The position numbers and the translations under genes were made by a program. DNA of 64,000 nucleotides from CAZZKE01 sp964655005 (GTDB taxonomy: Bacteria > Pseudomonadota > Alphaproteobacteria > Rhodospirillales > JABHCV01), in contig CAZZKE010000001.1 in the NCBI GenBank assembly GCA_964655005.1, positions 50,391-114,390 of the forward strand, written 5' to 3'. Shown here piece after piece: positions 32,421-42,045 of this stretch (the first letter of the stretch is position 1; each line of letters opens with the position of its first letter). The notes beneath the pieces were generated by a model. That model ran no database searches, was not told where the DNA came from, and saw only the letters and a list, made by a program, of their open reading frames with translations.

Positions 32421-35407
32421 GCGCCCGCCGGTTGCCATCGGGAGGCCGTATCGAGCGGGCCAAGACCGTGCGCTTCACCTGGGACGGCGGCAGCCTGACC
32501 GGCCACCCCGGCGATACCCTTAGTTCGGCCCTGATGGCGGCCGGCGAACGGGTGATCGGGCGCAGTTTCAAGTATCACCGACCGCGCGGCGTGATGTCGG
32601 CGGGGGTCGAGGAATCCGGTGCCATGGTCACCATTGGCGAGGGCGCCCGCCGCGATCCCAACGTCAGGGCCAGCACTCAGGAAGTTTATGACGGCCTTGC
32701 CGCATACGGGCAAAACGCCTGGCCCAGCGTACGTTTCGACCTGGGCGCGGCAGCCGGTCTTTTCAGCCGTTTTTTCGCCGCCGGTTTCTACTACAAGACC
32801 TTCATTGGCGTGCCCCTGTTCGAATGGGGCAGCGGCACCGGATTGTGGATGCAGTATGAAAAGGTGATCCGCCGCGCCGCCGGCATGGGCGAGGCTTCGC
32901 GGCAACCCGATCCCGACGGTTATGAACACGCCCATACATTTTGCGATGTGCTGGTCGTGGGTTCCGGCCCGGCCGGCCTGTCGGCGGCCCTGACCGCCGC
33001 CGAATCGGGCCTGGATGTATTGCTGGTCGAACAGGATTTTGAAGTGGGCGGGAATTTGCTCAACCAGGGATCCGATGAGGCGGAATCGAGGCGCACCGGC
33101 ATGATCGCCGCCATGGAAGCGGCGGCGGTCCGCGTGATGACCCGGACTACCGCCTTCGGGCTTTACGATCACGGGGTCGCCGGCCTGCTGGAACGGGTCA
33201 CCGACCATCTGGCGGCCCCCGATCCGGCCCTGCCGCGCCAGCGGTTCTGGACGGTGCGCGCGAAACGTACGATTTTGGCCACCGGGGCGCTGGAACGGAC
33301 CATCGCCTTCGGCGACAACGACCGTCCCGGGGTTATGACGGCTTCCTCGGCAAGCGCCTATCTGCATCGCTATGGCGTGTTGCCCGGCGAGAAAATAGTA
33401 ATCGCGACAAATAATGATTCGGGGTACGGCCCGGCCATGGATCTGGCCGCCGCCGGGGCGTCGGTGTCGCTTTGCGATGCCCGCGCCGTCCTGCCCGAAG
33501 GCCTGGCCGAAATGGCGGCGGCCGGCGGCGTCGCCCTGCGATCCGGCACGGCGCCGCTTAACGCGCACGGCGCCAAGGGTGTCGATGGCCTTGATCTTGC
33601 CATTCGGGACGGCGGGTCCTGGAAGCCGGGCGGTTTCGAAAAATGCGATCTGGTGCTGGTTTCCGGCGGGTGGTCGCCGGTGGTTAACCTGCTGTCCCAC
33701 AGTGGCGTGAAACCGGTATGGGATTCGGAAAACGCCTGTTTCGTGCCGGGGGAAACCGACGGTCCGGTCCGGATGGCGGGGTCGGCGGCGGGTATCTGGT
33801 CCATGGAGAACTGCGAAACTTCCGGGCTTGCCGCCGCCACGGCGGTGGCCAGGGATCTTGGAAAACCGGCGCCGGAAACCAAAAAACCGCCGCCCGGCGG
33901 CTGGGAAAACCCAATTGAACCCCTTTACGAGGTCCGGGTTCCGGGCAAAAAACTTAAAAGTTTCGTCGATCCGCAGCATGACGTGACGACCGAAGACGTG
34001 CGACTGGCCCACCGCGAAGGGCTTGTGTCGGTGGAGCATCTCAAACGCTACACGACGATGGGCATGGCCAACGATCAGGGCAAGATGGGCAATGTTATCG
34101 GCATGGCGGTAATGGCCGAGGCGCTGGGCAAGGATATATCCCAGGTTGGCACCACGACGTTCCGCCCGCCCTATACCCCGATCGCCATCGGCGCGCTCAG
34201 CGGCCGCAGTGTCGGACGGCATTTCAAGCCGCTGCGCAGGACCCCCTTGCACGACTGGAACCTGAACCATGGCGCGACCATGACCGAGGCCGGCTTGTGG
34301 CGGCGGCCCTGGTACTTCGCACGGGACGGCGAAACCATTAAAGAGGCCTATGAGCGCGAGACCGCCACCGTGCGCTCGTCGGTCGGTCTGTGCGATGTCA
34401 CATCGCTGGGCAAGATCGCGGTGCAGGGGCCGGACGCCACCGAATTCCTGAACCGCATTTACACCAACCCGTTCGCCAAACTGCCGATCGGTAAGGCCCG
34501 TTACGGCATCATGCTGCGCGACGACGGTATCGTTATGGACGACGGCACCTCCTGGCGATTGGCGGAAACAGACTATTTCATGACCACCACCACGGCGCAC
34601 GCGGCCAAGGTCATGGTCTGGCTGGAAGAACTGCTGCAAATGCGCTGGCCCGATCTCAGGGTTCAGGTGACCTCGGTTTCCGAACAATGGGCCGGCTGCG
34701 CGGTGGCCGGGCCGAAATCTCGCGCCGTTTTGGAAGCCTGTCTGGCCGATCCGTCGCTGGTGTCCAACGACAACTGCCCGTTTATGGGGGTCGTCGAAGC
34801 CGTACTCGGCGATGACATGCCGTGCCGCATTGCGCGAATCAGTTTTTCCGGTGAAATGGCGTTCGAAGTCTACGTGCCGAGCGATTATGCGCCAACCATG
34901 ATGGATATGCTGTGGGCGGCGGCGGAGCCCCTGGGCGGCTGTCTCTATGGACTGGAAGCGCTGGGCGCCCTGCGCATCGAAAAAGGCCACGTTACGGGAG
35001 CCGAACTGGACGGGCGGGTGACCATCGACGACGCCGGCCTGGGCAAAATGGCATCGAATAAAAAATCGTTTATCGGCGACGCCTTGCGCAAACGCCCGGC
35101 GATGATGGCCGCCGACCGGCCCCGGCTGGTCGGCATATTTCCCAGGGACCGGGACCAGACCTTCAACGCCGGATCAATCCTGTGCAAACAGGGTGCGGTC
35201 GAGGGCCTGGGCGAGGGCTGGATCACCGCCATCACCTATTCGCCGGCGCTTGGACACTGGATCGGCCTCGGCTTTATCTCGGGTGGTCATGAAAACTGGA
35301 GCGGGCAGACGGTCATCGCCGCCGACCCGCTGCGCAAGGGCAATATCGAGGTCGAGATAGTCTCGCCCCACATGTATGATCCAAGTGGGGAGCGGATGTA
35401 TGGCTGA
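32417..35407 (+). CDS. soxA: Sarcosine oxidase subunit alpha
   Basis: 996 residues. An N-terminal 2Fe-2S-ferredoxin-like region (about 15-100, GHPGDTLSSALMAAGERVIG, FKYHRPRGVMSAG) leads to an NAD-binding dinucleotide fold (VVGSGPAGLSAALTAAESGL at about 178). The C-terminal folate-binding GcvT domain (about 600-990, with TSLGKIAVQGPDATEFLNRI) passes the methyl group to tetrahydrofolate as 5,10-methylene-THF. Length is family-normal. The ATG overlaps the soxD stop by 4 bp. A 173-base upstream extension of the frame is only a shadow over soxD. Confidence 0.97.
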   Translation: MSARRLPSGGRIERAKTVRFTWDGGSLTGHPGDTLSSALMAAGERVIGRSFKYHRPRGVMSAGVEESGAMVTIGEGARRDPNVRASTQEVYDGLAAYGQNAWPSVRFDLGAAAGLFSRFFAAGFYYKTFIGVPLFEWGSGTGLWMQYEKVIRRAAGMGEASRQPDPDGYEHAHTFCDVLVVGSGPAGLSAALTAAESGLDVLLVEQDFEVGGNLLNQGSDEAESRRTGMIAAMEAAAVRVMTRTTAFGLYDHGVAGLLERVTDHLAAPDPALPRQRFWTVRAKRTILATGALERTIAFGDNDRPGVMTASSASAYLHRYGVLPGEKIVIATNNDSGYGPAMDLAAAGASVSLCDARAVLPEGLAEMAAAGGVALRSGTAPLNAHGAKGVDGLDLAIRDGGSWKPGGFEKCDLVLVSGGWSPVVNLLSHSGVKPVWDSENACFVPGETDGPVRMAGSAAGIWSMENCETSGLAAATAVARDLGKPAPETKKPPPGGWENPIEPLYEVRVPGKKLKSFVDPQHDVTTEDVRLAHREGLVSVEHLKRYTTMGMANDQGKMGNVIGMAVMAEALGKDISQVGTTTFRPPYTPIAIGALSGRSVGRHFKPLRRTPLHDWNLNHGATMTEAGLWRRPWYFARDGETIKEAYERETATVRSSVGLCDVTSLGKIAVQGPDATEFLNRIYTNPFAKLPIGKARYGIMLRDDGIVMDDGTSWRLAETDYFMTTTTAHAAKVMVWLEELLQMRWPDLRVQVTSVSEQWAGCAVAGPKSRAVLEACLADPSLVSNDNCPFMGVVEAVLGDDMPCRIARISFSGEMAFEVYVPSDYAPTMMDMLWAAAEPLGGCLYGLEALGALRIEKGHVTGAELDGRVTIDDAGLGKMASNKKSFIGDALRKRPAMMAADRPRLVGIFPRDRDQTFNAGSILCKQGAVEGLGEGWITAITYSPALGHWIGLGFISGGHENWSGQTVIAADPLRKGNIEVEIVSPHMYDPSGERMYG

Positions 35408-35981
35408 GCGTATTTCCGCCCTGGCGGGCGAGTATAATCCGGGCCGTTTCGGCGTCGCGGGCGAAATTGGCGTGATATTCCGCGAGGCGCCGAATCCGGT
35501 CCTGTTTCAGGTTGCCGCCTGGCCCGATACCATTGCGGCGGCGGGGGCCAGGGCGGCCGAGGCGGTCGGCGCCGGCGAGGCGCCGGGGCCGGGGCGGGCC
35601 ATGGTCGGGGCGGCCGGGGCGGTGTTGCGGATCGAGCCCCTGAAATTCTGGATACTGGGGACCGGAGCGCCGCAATTCGACGCCGCCGACGGCGTAACCC
35701 TGGATCTGTCTCATTCGCGCACCCTGGTGCGCCTGTCCGGACCGCAGGCGTCGACCCTGCTGAACCGTCATCTGCCGCTTGATTTGCGCGATATGTCGTT
35801 CCCTGTGGGGTCGGTGGCGTCGAGCGCGTTCGATCATGCCGGGGTTACGCTGTGGCGTTCCGAGGCCGGTTTCGAGCTGTTTTTGCCGCGTGGTTTCGCC
35901 CTTTCCCTGTGGCAGGTGCTGTTGCAGGGGGCGGCGCAATTCGGCTATCAGGTTATCGACAAAAAAACATGCCAGGATTGA
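35400..35981 (+). CDS. soxG: Sarcosine oxidase subunit gamma
   Basis: 193 residues, the GcvT-fold gamma subunit. Features are DLSHSRTLVRLSGPQASTLL and DLRDMSFPVGSVASSAFDH, typical of SoxG, including the final LLQGAAQFGYQV. The start at 35400 overlaps soxA by 8 bp. It completes soxBDAG. 293 bp without an obvious terminator separate it from the ABC binding-protein gene. Confidence 0.93.
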   Translation: MAERISALAGEYNPGRFGVAGEIGVIFREAPNPVLFQVAAWPDTIAAAGARAAEAVGAGEAPGPGRAMVGAAGAVLRIEPLKFWILGTGAPQFDAADGVTLDLSHSRTLVRLSGPQASTLLNRHLPLDLRDMSFPVGSVASSAFDHAGVTLWRSEAGFELFLPRGFALSLWQVLLQGAAQFGYQVIDKKTCQD

Positions 35982-36274
35982 CCGGCGGCGCTAAGAGGAC
36001 AAACGTTGACGCCAAGAGAACATAATAATATGACCATGGTGTTGAAATGAACCAAGCCTATTGAGGAAGTGCCGCCCGCATCGCGGTTTTTTGATTTTTC
36101 CCGGTCGGTCCGCTAACATTTCAGCCGAACACATAAAACCGAATTTGTTCAATTTCAACAGTAACAGGGAACGTCTTTCCGGGGTCGCCGCAATAATTAT
36201 CAACAACAGCTATTAATCCGCTATCCCGTGTTTGAGACAAGGTTTCTTTTAAAAAAACCCCAGGGAGGGATGTC

Positions 36275-37993
36275 ATGTCTAAGACCAAGATGGATCATGA
36301 GAAAAACGGCTATGAACACGCGGCCATTCCGGAGCTTAAAAACCAGCTTCTGACCGGCAAGGTGGGCCGCCGCGAGTTTCTGCGCACGACGACCCTGCTG
36401 GGCCTGTCCGTCACCGCGGCCTATTCCTTCGCCAATCTGCTCGACGGCCCGGGAATAATAAAAAGCGCCCATGCGGCGACGCCGAAAAAGGGCGGTACAA
36501 TCCGCTGCGCCATGCAGGTCCAGGAAATGACCGATCCGGCAAGTTATGACTGGGTGCCAAAATCCAATGTCGGCCGCCAGATTTGTGAATACCTGACGAT
36601 CACCGGCCCCGATAATGTGACACGGCCTTATCTGGTGGAAAAATGGGTGCCCTCCGATGATCTGAAAACATGGACCTTCCACCTTCGCAAGGGTGTCAAG
36701 TTCGGCAACGGCGACGAGTTCGTCGCCGATGACGTCATCTTCAACATCAATCGCTGGCTCGATCCCAATGTCGGTTCTTCCATGGTCGGCATGCTGAATT
36801 CCATGCTCAAGGAAGTCGATAGCAAGGACAAGGACGGCAAGCCGATCAAGGTCAAGCGGATGATCGAAGGCGCCGTTGAAAAGGTCGATAAACACACCGT
36901 CCGCATTCACCTGACGTCACCTGACTTGTCGATCCCTGAAAAGATGTACCATTATCCGGCCGCCATCGTGCACCGCAGCTTCGTCGAAAAAGGCGCCGAT
37001 CTCTCCAAGAACCCGGAACTGGGCACCGGCCCCTACACTTTGGCCGAATTCAAGGTCGGCGAAAAGGCGATCCTGAAACGCCGCGGCGGTGGGTTCAAGT
37101 ATTGGGGCGACGATCCCTACCTGGACGAAATCCACTACATCGACACCGGATCGGACTCGTCCGCCGCCCTCGCCGCGTTGGCATCGGACCAAGTGGATAC
37201 CATGTACATCCTGGACCTCGCTTTGGCCGGCGCCGCCCAGAGCATGTCGGGAATTAAGGTCCACGAAGTGACCACGGCGCAGACTCCTGTCATGCGCATG
37301 CAGTCAGACAAGGCGCCCTACAACGACATTCGTGTCCGTCAAGCCATACAACTGGCGGCCGATAACGGGCAGATGCTGAAAACCGCCTACCAGGGCCGTG
37401 GCCAGATCGGGGAAAACTTTCACGTTTGCGCCTGCCAACCCGATTATGCGCCGCTGCCCAAGGTCAAGCGCAATGTCGGCAAGGCCAAGCAGCTTCTGGC
37501 CGATGCCGGACACGGTGGCGGGCTGGACATCACCTGCAACGTAGGCAATACGGATGGCACTTTTGAGCAAGATACCGTTGTCATTTTGAAACAAAATCTG
37601 GCTGAGGTCGGCGTCAACCTGAATGTTAACGTCATGCCTTCCGCCCAGTACTGGGAAGTGTGGGATAAGGCGCCGTTCAGCCTGACCGTGTGGACCCACC
37701 GTCCTTTGGGCACCATGTTGCTGAGCGTCGCCTATCGCACCGGCGTGCCGTGGAACGAAGCCAAATATTCTAGCAAGGAATTCGATGACTTGCTGACCCA
37801 GGCCGAGTCGACCGTCGATATAAACGAACGCCGCAAGATAATGGCTAAGGTTGAAAAGCGCCTCCAGGACGACGCCGTCATGGTCCAGCCATACTTCCGC
37901 TCTATGTTGACGGCGGCCAGTGATAAGGTCAAAAACTTCGGCATGCATCCGACCAGCTATCACCAGTGGAACAAGGTCTGGATCGACTCCTGA
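36275..37993 (+). CDS. Tat-exported peptide/nickel-type ABC substrate-binding protein
   Basis: 572 residues, solute-binding protein of the family 5 (DppA/OppA) type. A twin-arginine signal GRREFLRTTTLLGLSVTAAY begins at about residue 30 after a 29-residue leader, with cleavage near AHAAT (about 69). The mature part shows family strings such as WTFHLRKGVKFGNGDEFVAD and GTGPYTLAEFKVGEKAILKR. A Tat route for this class is seen in some alphaproteobacteria. GGGAGG precedes the ATG. Position next to soxBDAG and facing the mttB-dmgdh genes suggests import of a methylated amine, betaine or small peptide; the ligand is unknown. Confidence 0.93.
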   Translation: MSKTKMDHEKNGYEHAAIPELKNQLLTGKVGRREFLRTTTLLGLSVTAAYSFANLLDGPGIIKSAHAATPKKGGTIRCAMQVQEMTDPASYDWVPKSNVGRQICEYLTITGPDNVTRPYLVEKWVPSDDLKTWTFHLRKGVKFGNGDEFVADDVIFNINRWLDPNVGSSMVGMLNSMLKEVDSKDKDGKPIKVKRMIEGAVEKVDKHTVRIHLTSPDLSIPEKMYHYPAAIVHRSFVEKGADLSKNPELGTGPYTLAEFKVGEKAILKRRGGGFKYWGDDPYLDEIHYIDTGSDSSAALAALASDQVDTMYILDLALAGAAQSMSGIKVHEVTTAQTPVMRMQSDKAPYNDIRVRQAIQLAADNGQMLKTAYQGRGQIGENFHVCACQPDYAPLPKVKRNVGKAKQLLADAGHGGGLDITCNVGNTDGTFEQDTVVILKQNLAEVGVNLNVNVMPSAQYWEVWDKAPFSLTVWTHRPLGTMLLSVAYRTGVPWNEAKYSSKEFDDLLTQAESTVDINERRKIMAKVEKRLQDDAVMVQPYFRSMLTAASDKVKNFGMHPTSYHQWNKVWIDS

Positions 37994-38010
37994 TATAGCT
38001 TGATGATCTA

Positions 38011-38062
38011 CCGTACCACCGGCTTTCCGGATCCTGTAGAAGGCCGGTGGTTACGGTTTTTT
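38011..38062 (+). terminator. Attenuating hairpin between binding protein and permease genes
   Basis: CCGT-ACCACCGG-CTT (from 38011) pairs with AAGGCCGGTGGTTACGG (to 38056) with two single-base bulges, and TTTTTT follows. It fits a partial terminator that keeps binding-protein mRNA in excess over permease mRNA, common in ABC operons. Confidence 0.8.
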
Positions 38063-38095
38063 CATGCCGCCGCCGATATTTAGGACGATTTTTCC

Positions 38096-39028
38096 ATGTT
38101 GATTTTAATCAGCAAGCGCATTGGCTTCATGGTGGTGACCATGCTGGTGGTCTCGATAATCTTGTTCCTGTTGCTGGAATATTCACCGGGCAACGTCGCG
38201 ACCAAGGTTCTGGGGCCGTTTTCTTCCGAGGAAGCGCGCCAGTTGTGGCTTCAAAGACACGGCTACTTCGAACCGTTGTGGTGGCGTTACGGGGTATGGC
38301 TCGGCAATTTTCTGAGCGGCGAATTCGGCGATTCCATACGTTTCAAGGTGCCGGTGTCGGAAGTCCTCTGGCCGCGTCTGTGGAACACGGCGATTCTCGG
38401 GTTCTGGACCTTCGCCATCATGATCCCGTTATCGCTGGTCCTGGGCGTATTGGCCGGTATGCGCGAGGGCTCAAAACTGGACCGCATCATATCGGTGGGC
38501 TCGATCATCACCACTTCGGTGCCGGAATTCGCCAGTACCGTGTTGCTGTCGACAATTTTTGTGTTTGTCCTGAAATGGCTGCCGGGTACGTCGTCGATGA
38601 CCGACGGCTTCGATGCCAGGCAGATGATCCTGCCGGTGATGGTGCTGGTGATCTATGATTTCGGCTATGTGGCGCGCATGACCCGGGCCTCGATGGCGGA
38701 AGTAATGACCACCCATTACATTCGCACCGCCGTGCTCAAGGGTCTGCCATACAAGCAGGTCATCATGAAGCACGCGCTTAGAAATGCCCTGATCGCGCCA
38801 TTTACGGTGATTATGCTGCAAATCAACTGGCTGCTTTCGGGCGTTATCGTGGTCGAGTTCTTTTTCGCTTACAAGGGCTTCGGGGCGTTGCTGCTGGAAG
38901 CCTCGTTGAACCAGGACCTGTACGTTATCGAAGCCTGCGCCATGGTCGCCGTATTCGTCGCCGTGACCAGCCAGACCATCGCCGATATCGGCTATACTTA
39001 TCTTAATCCGCGAATCCGGTTCGCCTGA
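38096..39028 (+). CDS. ABC transporter permease (DppB type)
   Basis: 310 residues with six membrane spans; the first permease of the family 5 importer. It has the N-terminal span LISKRIGFMVVTMLVVSIIL, FGDSIRFKVPVSEVLWPRLW, and the coupling-helix region VARMTRASMAEVMTTHYIRT followed by KGLPYKQVIMKHALRNALIA. It follows the hairpin in the gap after the binding-protein gene and precedes the second permease by 12 bp. Confidence 0.95.
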   Translation: MLILISKRIGFMVVTMLVVSIILFLLLEYSPGNVATKVLGPFSSEEARQLWLQRHGYFEPLWWRYGVWLGNFLSGEFGDSIRFKVPVSEVLWPRLWNTAILGFWTFAIMIPLSLVLGVLAGMREGSKLDRIISVGSIITTSVPEFASTVLLSTIFVFVLKWLPGTSSMTDGFDARQMILPVMVLVIYDFGYVARMTRASMAEVMTTHYIRTAVLKGLPYKQVIMKHALRNALIAPFTVIMLQINWLLSGVIVVEFFFAYKGFGALLLEASLNQDLYVIEACAMVAVFVAVTSQTIADIGYTYLNPRIRFA

Positions 39029-39040
39029 CGGGACTTGCAA

Positions 39041-39934
39041 ATGTCGAATATCGTCGAAACCGTACAGCCCGCGCCGACCCCAGGAGCCGCCTTCATGCGA
39101 GCCATCAAGTCCTTTGCATTGCTGCGCGAAAGTATTCCCGGCATGGTCGGCGCCGCGATTGTTCTGTTTTGGGTCGTCGTCGCCATTTTGGCGCCGTTGA
39201 TCGCACCCTTCGATCCCCTGGCCATTTTGCAGCCGATGGCCCTGCCGGGCACCGATTACGTCAAGGGCGGCACCTTCTGGCTGGGCACCGATCAACTGGG
39301 CCGCGATATTATGTCGCGCATAATATACGGCTCGCAAACGGTTCTGTTCTACGCCCCGGTGGCGACGTTGTGCGCCTATACGGTCGGGATCATGATGGGG
39401 CTGGCGGCGGGCTATCACAGGGGCTGGTGGGATATCGTGTTGTCGCGGATCAGCGATATCATCCTGTCGTTTCCGGTGCTGGTGCTGTACATTATCATCA
39501 TCGCCACCATCGGTTCTTCCGGCATCAACATCATCATCGCCATCACCTTCGCCAGTGCGCCGGGGATCATGCGTATCGTCCGCGGGCTGGTGCTGGACCT
39601 GCGTAACCGCGACTATGTCGCCGCCGCGCAGACACGGGGCGAATCTTCCATGTACATCATGCTGGTGGAAATTTTGCCCAATGCGCGCGGGCCGTTGATC
39701 GTCGATGCCTGTCTGCGCCTGGGCTACGTCATCATCACCATCGGGGTGCTTGGGTTTCTGGGACTGGGCCTGCCGCCGCCCGACCCCGATTGGGGCGGCA
39801 TGATTAACGAAACCCGCAAAATGGCGATGTTCTTCCCGCATATGACGCTATTTCCGGTGATCGCCATTTCGTCGCTTATTCTGGGCTTTAACCTGCTGGC
39901 CGATGGCTTGCGCGAAGTGTCGCTAAGGGATTGA
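39041..39934 (+). CDS. ABC transporter permease (DppC type)
   Basis: 297 residues, second permease. It has the DppC-type N-terminal extension, FWLGTDQLGRDIMSRIIYGS, and the coupling loop VRGLVLDLRNRDYVAAAQTR followed by EILPNARGPLIVDACLRLG. The ATG at 39041 is used; an in-frame TTG two codons upstream is less likely. Its stop overlaps a possible TTG start of the ATPase gene, so the two are coupled. Confidence 0.95.
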   Translation: MSNIVETVQPAPTPGAAFMRAIKSFALLRESIPGMVGAAIVLFWVVVAILAPLIAPFDPLAILQPMALPGTDYVKGGTFWLGTDQLGRDIMSRIIYGSQTVLFYAPVATLCAYTVGIMMGLAAGYHRGWWDIVLSRISDIILSFPVLVLYIIIIATIGSSGINIIIAITFASAPGIMRIVRGLVLDLRNRDYVAAAQTRGESSMYIMLVEILPNARGPLIVDACLRLGYVIITIGVLGFLGLGLPPPDPDWGGMINETRKMAMFFPHMTLFPVIAISSLILGFNLLADGLREVSLRD

Positions 39935-39939
39935 CCGCC

Positions 39940-42045
39940 ATGCCGGATTCGACCAACAGCTATAACGGCCCGGTCCTGGAAATTGAAAACCTGTGCCTGT
40001 CTTATTTCACCCGGGCCGGTGAAATACCGGCCGTTGTCGATTTTTCGGCGACCCTGGCGGCCGGTGAAAGTATCGGCCTGGTCGGCGAGTCCGGCTGCGG
40101 CAAGTCGACCGTGGCGATGGCCATCATGCGTTATATGGGCGGCAACGGCGATATCGTCGGCGGCACGGTCAAGTTCAAGGGCCGCGACATGGCGACCCTT
40201 AGCGATGAAGAACTCAGGCGAATTCGCGGCTCGGAAATCGCCATGATTTATCAGGAACCGATGTCGGCGCTTAATCCTTCATTGACCATCGGCAGCCAGT
40301 TGATAGAGGTGCCGATGACTCATGACGGCGTCGACAAGGCCGAGGCCTTCAAACGCGCCACACAAATGCTGGCCGATGTTCATCTGCCCGATCCGGAACG
40401 GGTGATGGACGCCTATCCGCACCAGATTTCCGGCGGCCAGCAGCAGCGGGTGGTTATCGCCATGGCGCTGCTGTCCAGCCCATCGCTGTTGTTGCTGGAC
40501 GAGCCGACGACGGCGCTTGATGTCACGGTCGAGGCCGGCATAGTCGAGCTGATCGCCGAATTAAGCCGCAAGTTCAACACCTCGCTGCTCTATATTTCTC
40601 ATAACCTGGGGCTGATGCTGGAAGTCTGCGACCGCATCTGTGTCATGTATTCTGGCGAAGTGGTCGAGGAAGGCCATATCGATTCGATTTTCTCGTGGCC
40701 CAAGCATCCCTACACCCACGGCCTGTTCGGCTGTATCCCGCTGCCCCATGCCGACAAGAACGCCAGGCCCTTGAAGGCCATTCGCGGCCAGTTGCCGCTG
40801 CCCCACGAACGGCCGCAGGGGTGCTATTTTGGCCCCCGATGCGATTTTTTCAAGGCCGGAACCTGTGATCTGAAATCGGTCAAAATGGCCGATGTCGATA
40901 CCGATGATGACCCGGCGCACCGGGTCCGTTGCGAGCTATGGGGGAGTATCGATCATACCAATGCGATCCCCGTGGGAGAAGCCAAGCCGCCGGCGGAAAT
41001 CGGCGAAACGGTGCTGGAAGTCGATGGCATGCAAAAATATTACGAAGTCCGCGACACATCCATGGCGGCGATGTTTTCGGGTGGATCGGTGCGCCATGTC
41101 AAGGCCAACGAAGAAATTTCCTTCCGTGCCGGACGCGGTGAAACAGTCGCTATCGTCGGTGAATCCGGTTGCGGCAAATCGACCTTCGCCAAGGTCCTGA
41201 TGGGCCTGGAACAGGCGACCGACGGCGAGGTTCGTATGGACGGAACCAACATCGGCGACCTGCCGGTACAGCAGCGTTCACCCGAACAGCTCGGTTCGCT
41301 GCAAATGGTCTTCCAGAACCCCAACGATACGCTCAATCCCAGCCTGACCATCGGCGCCCAGATCGGTCGGGTGATAAAGAAATTCGGCGTCGAGACCGAT
41401 CCCGTGAAAATCCGTGAACGGGTCCTGCATTTGCTTGATGTGGTAAAACTGCCGCGCGATTTCGCAATTCGCAAACCGCGCCAGCTATCCGGCGGCCAGA
41501 AGCAGCGGATCGGTATCGCCCGGGCCTTCGCCGGCAACCCGGCCATGGTTATTGCCGACGAGCCGATCTCGGCGCTTGATGTATCGGTCGCCGCCGCCGT
41601 TACCGAATTGCTGATGGATATCCAGCGCGATAACCGGACCACGCTGCTGTTTATCAGCCACGACTTAAGCGCCGTGCGCTATCTGGCCGACCGGGTGGTG
41701 GTGATGTATATGGGCAAATTGGTGGAACAGGGCAGCACCGACCAGGTTTTCGGCCCGCCCTATCATCCTTATACCGAAGCGCTGCTGTCGGCGGTGCCGA
41801 TTGCCGACCCGGAGATTGAAAAACGCCGGATCGTGCTGGAAGGCAACCTGCCCAGCGCCCTAAATCCGCCCAGTGGCTGCCCATTTTCGACCCGTTGCCA
41901 GCGCCGCATAGGCGATATCTGCGACACTACGCCGCCGGAAGTGCAGTTCAACGCCGACCGCCACGGCATCGCCTGCCATATCCCCATGGTGGAACTGTGC
42001 AAGGTCGAACCGGTGATAAAGGTGATCGAGAAAAAATCACCCTAA
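39940..42045 (+). CDS. Fused double ATP-binding protein of the ABC importer (DppD-DppF type)
   Basis: About 701 residues containing two complete ATPases in one chain, equivalent to DppD and DppF. Each half has a Walker A GESGCGKST (about residues 48 and 407), a signature (SGGQQQRVV and SGGQKQRIG), a Walker B (LLLLDEPTTALD and MVIADEPISALD) and the oligopeptide-type C-terminal Cys-containing tail (GCYFGPRCDFFKAGTCD; SGCPFSTRCQRR), which may bind a 4Fe-4S cluster. ATG at 39940 chosen; a TTG 9 bases upstream is possible. Converges with the DddP-like gene, overlapping it by 4 bp. Confidence 0.95.
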   Translation: MPDSTNSYNGPVLEIENLCLSYFTRAGEIPAVVDFSATLAAGESIGLVGESGCGKSTVAMAIMRYMGGNGDIVGGTVKFKGRDMATLSDEELRRIRGSEIAMIYQEPMSALNPSLTIGSQLIEVPMTHDGVDKAEAFKRATQMLADVHLPDPERVMDAYPHQISGGQQQRVVIAMALLSSPSLLLLDEPTTALDVTVEAGIVELIAELSRKFNTSLLYISHNLGLMLEVCDRICVMYSGEVVEEGHIDSIFSWPKHPYTHGLFGCIPLPHADKNARPLKAIRGQLPLPHERPQGCYFGPRCDFFKAGTCDLKSVKMADVDTDDDPAHRVRCELWGSIDHTNAIPVGEAKPPAEIGETVLEVDGMQKYYEVRDTSMAAMFSGGSVRHVKANEEISFRAGRGETVAIVGESGCGKSTFAKVLMGLEQATDGEVRMDGTNIGDLPVQQRSPEQLGSLQMVFQNPNDTLNPSLTIGAQIGRVIKKFGVETDPVKIRERVLHLLDVVKLPRDFAIRKPRQLSGGQKQRIGIARAFAGNPAMVIADEPISALDVSVAAAVTELLMDIQRDNRTTLLFISHDLSAVRYLADRVVVMYMGKLVEQGSTDQVFGPPYHPYTEALLSAVPIADPEIEKRRIVLEGNLPSALNPPSGCPFSTRCQRRIGDICDTTPPEVQFNADRHGIACHIPMVELCKVEPVIKVIEKKSP

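Noticed and set aside
32363..34990. 875-residue leftward open frame over soxA
   Set aside because: Same shadow effect; the sense strand is a clear sarcosine oxidase alpha subunit.
36241..36262. GGTTTCTTTT/AAAAAAACC near-palindrome before the binding-protein gene
   Set aside because: A/T-only pairing with no usable loop; probably just the AT-rich leader of that gene.
36221..36910. 229-residue leftward open frame over the binding-protein gene
   Set aside because: Antisense to a gene with a clear Tat signal and family 5 motifs.
38471..39841. 456-residue leftward open frame over the ABC permeases
   Set aside because: Low-complexity His/Gln/Arg/Asp-rich antisense frame; the permeases are unmistakable.
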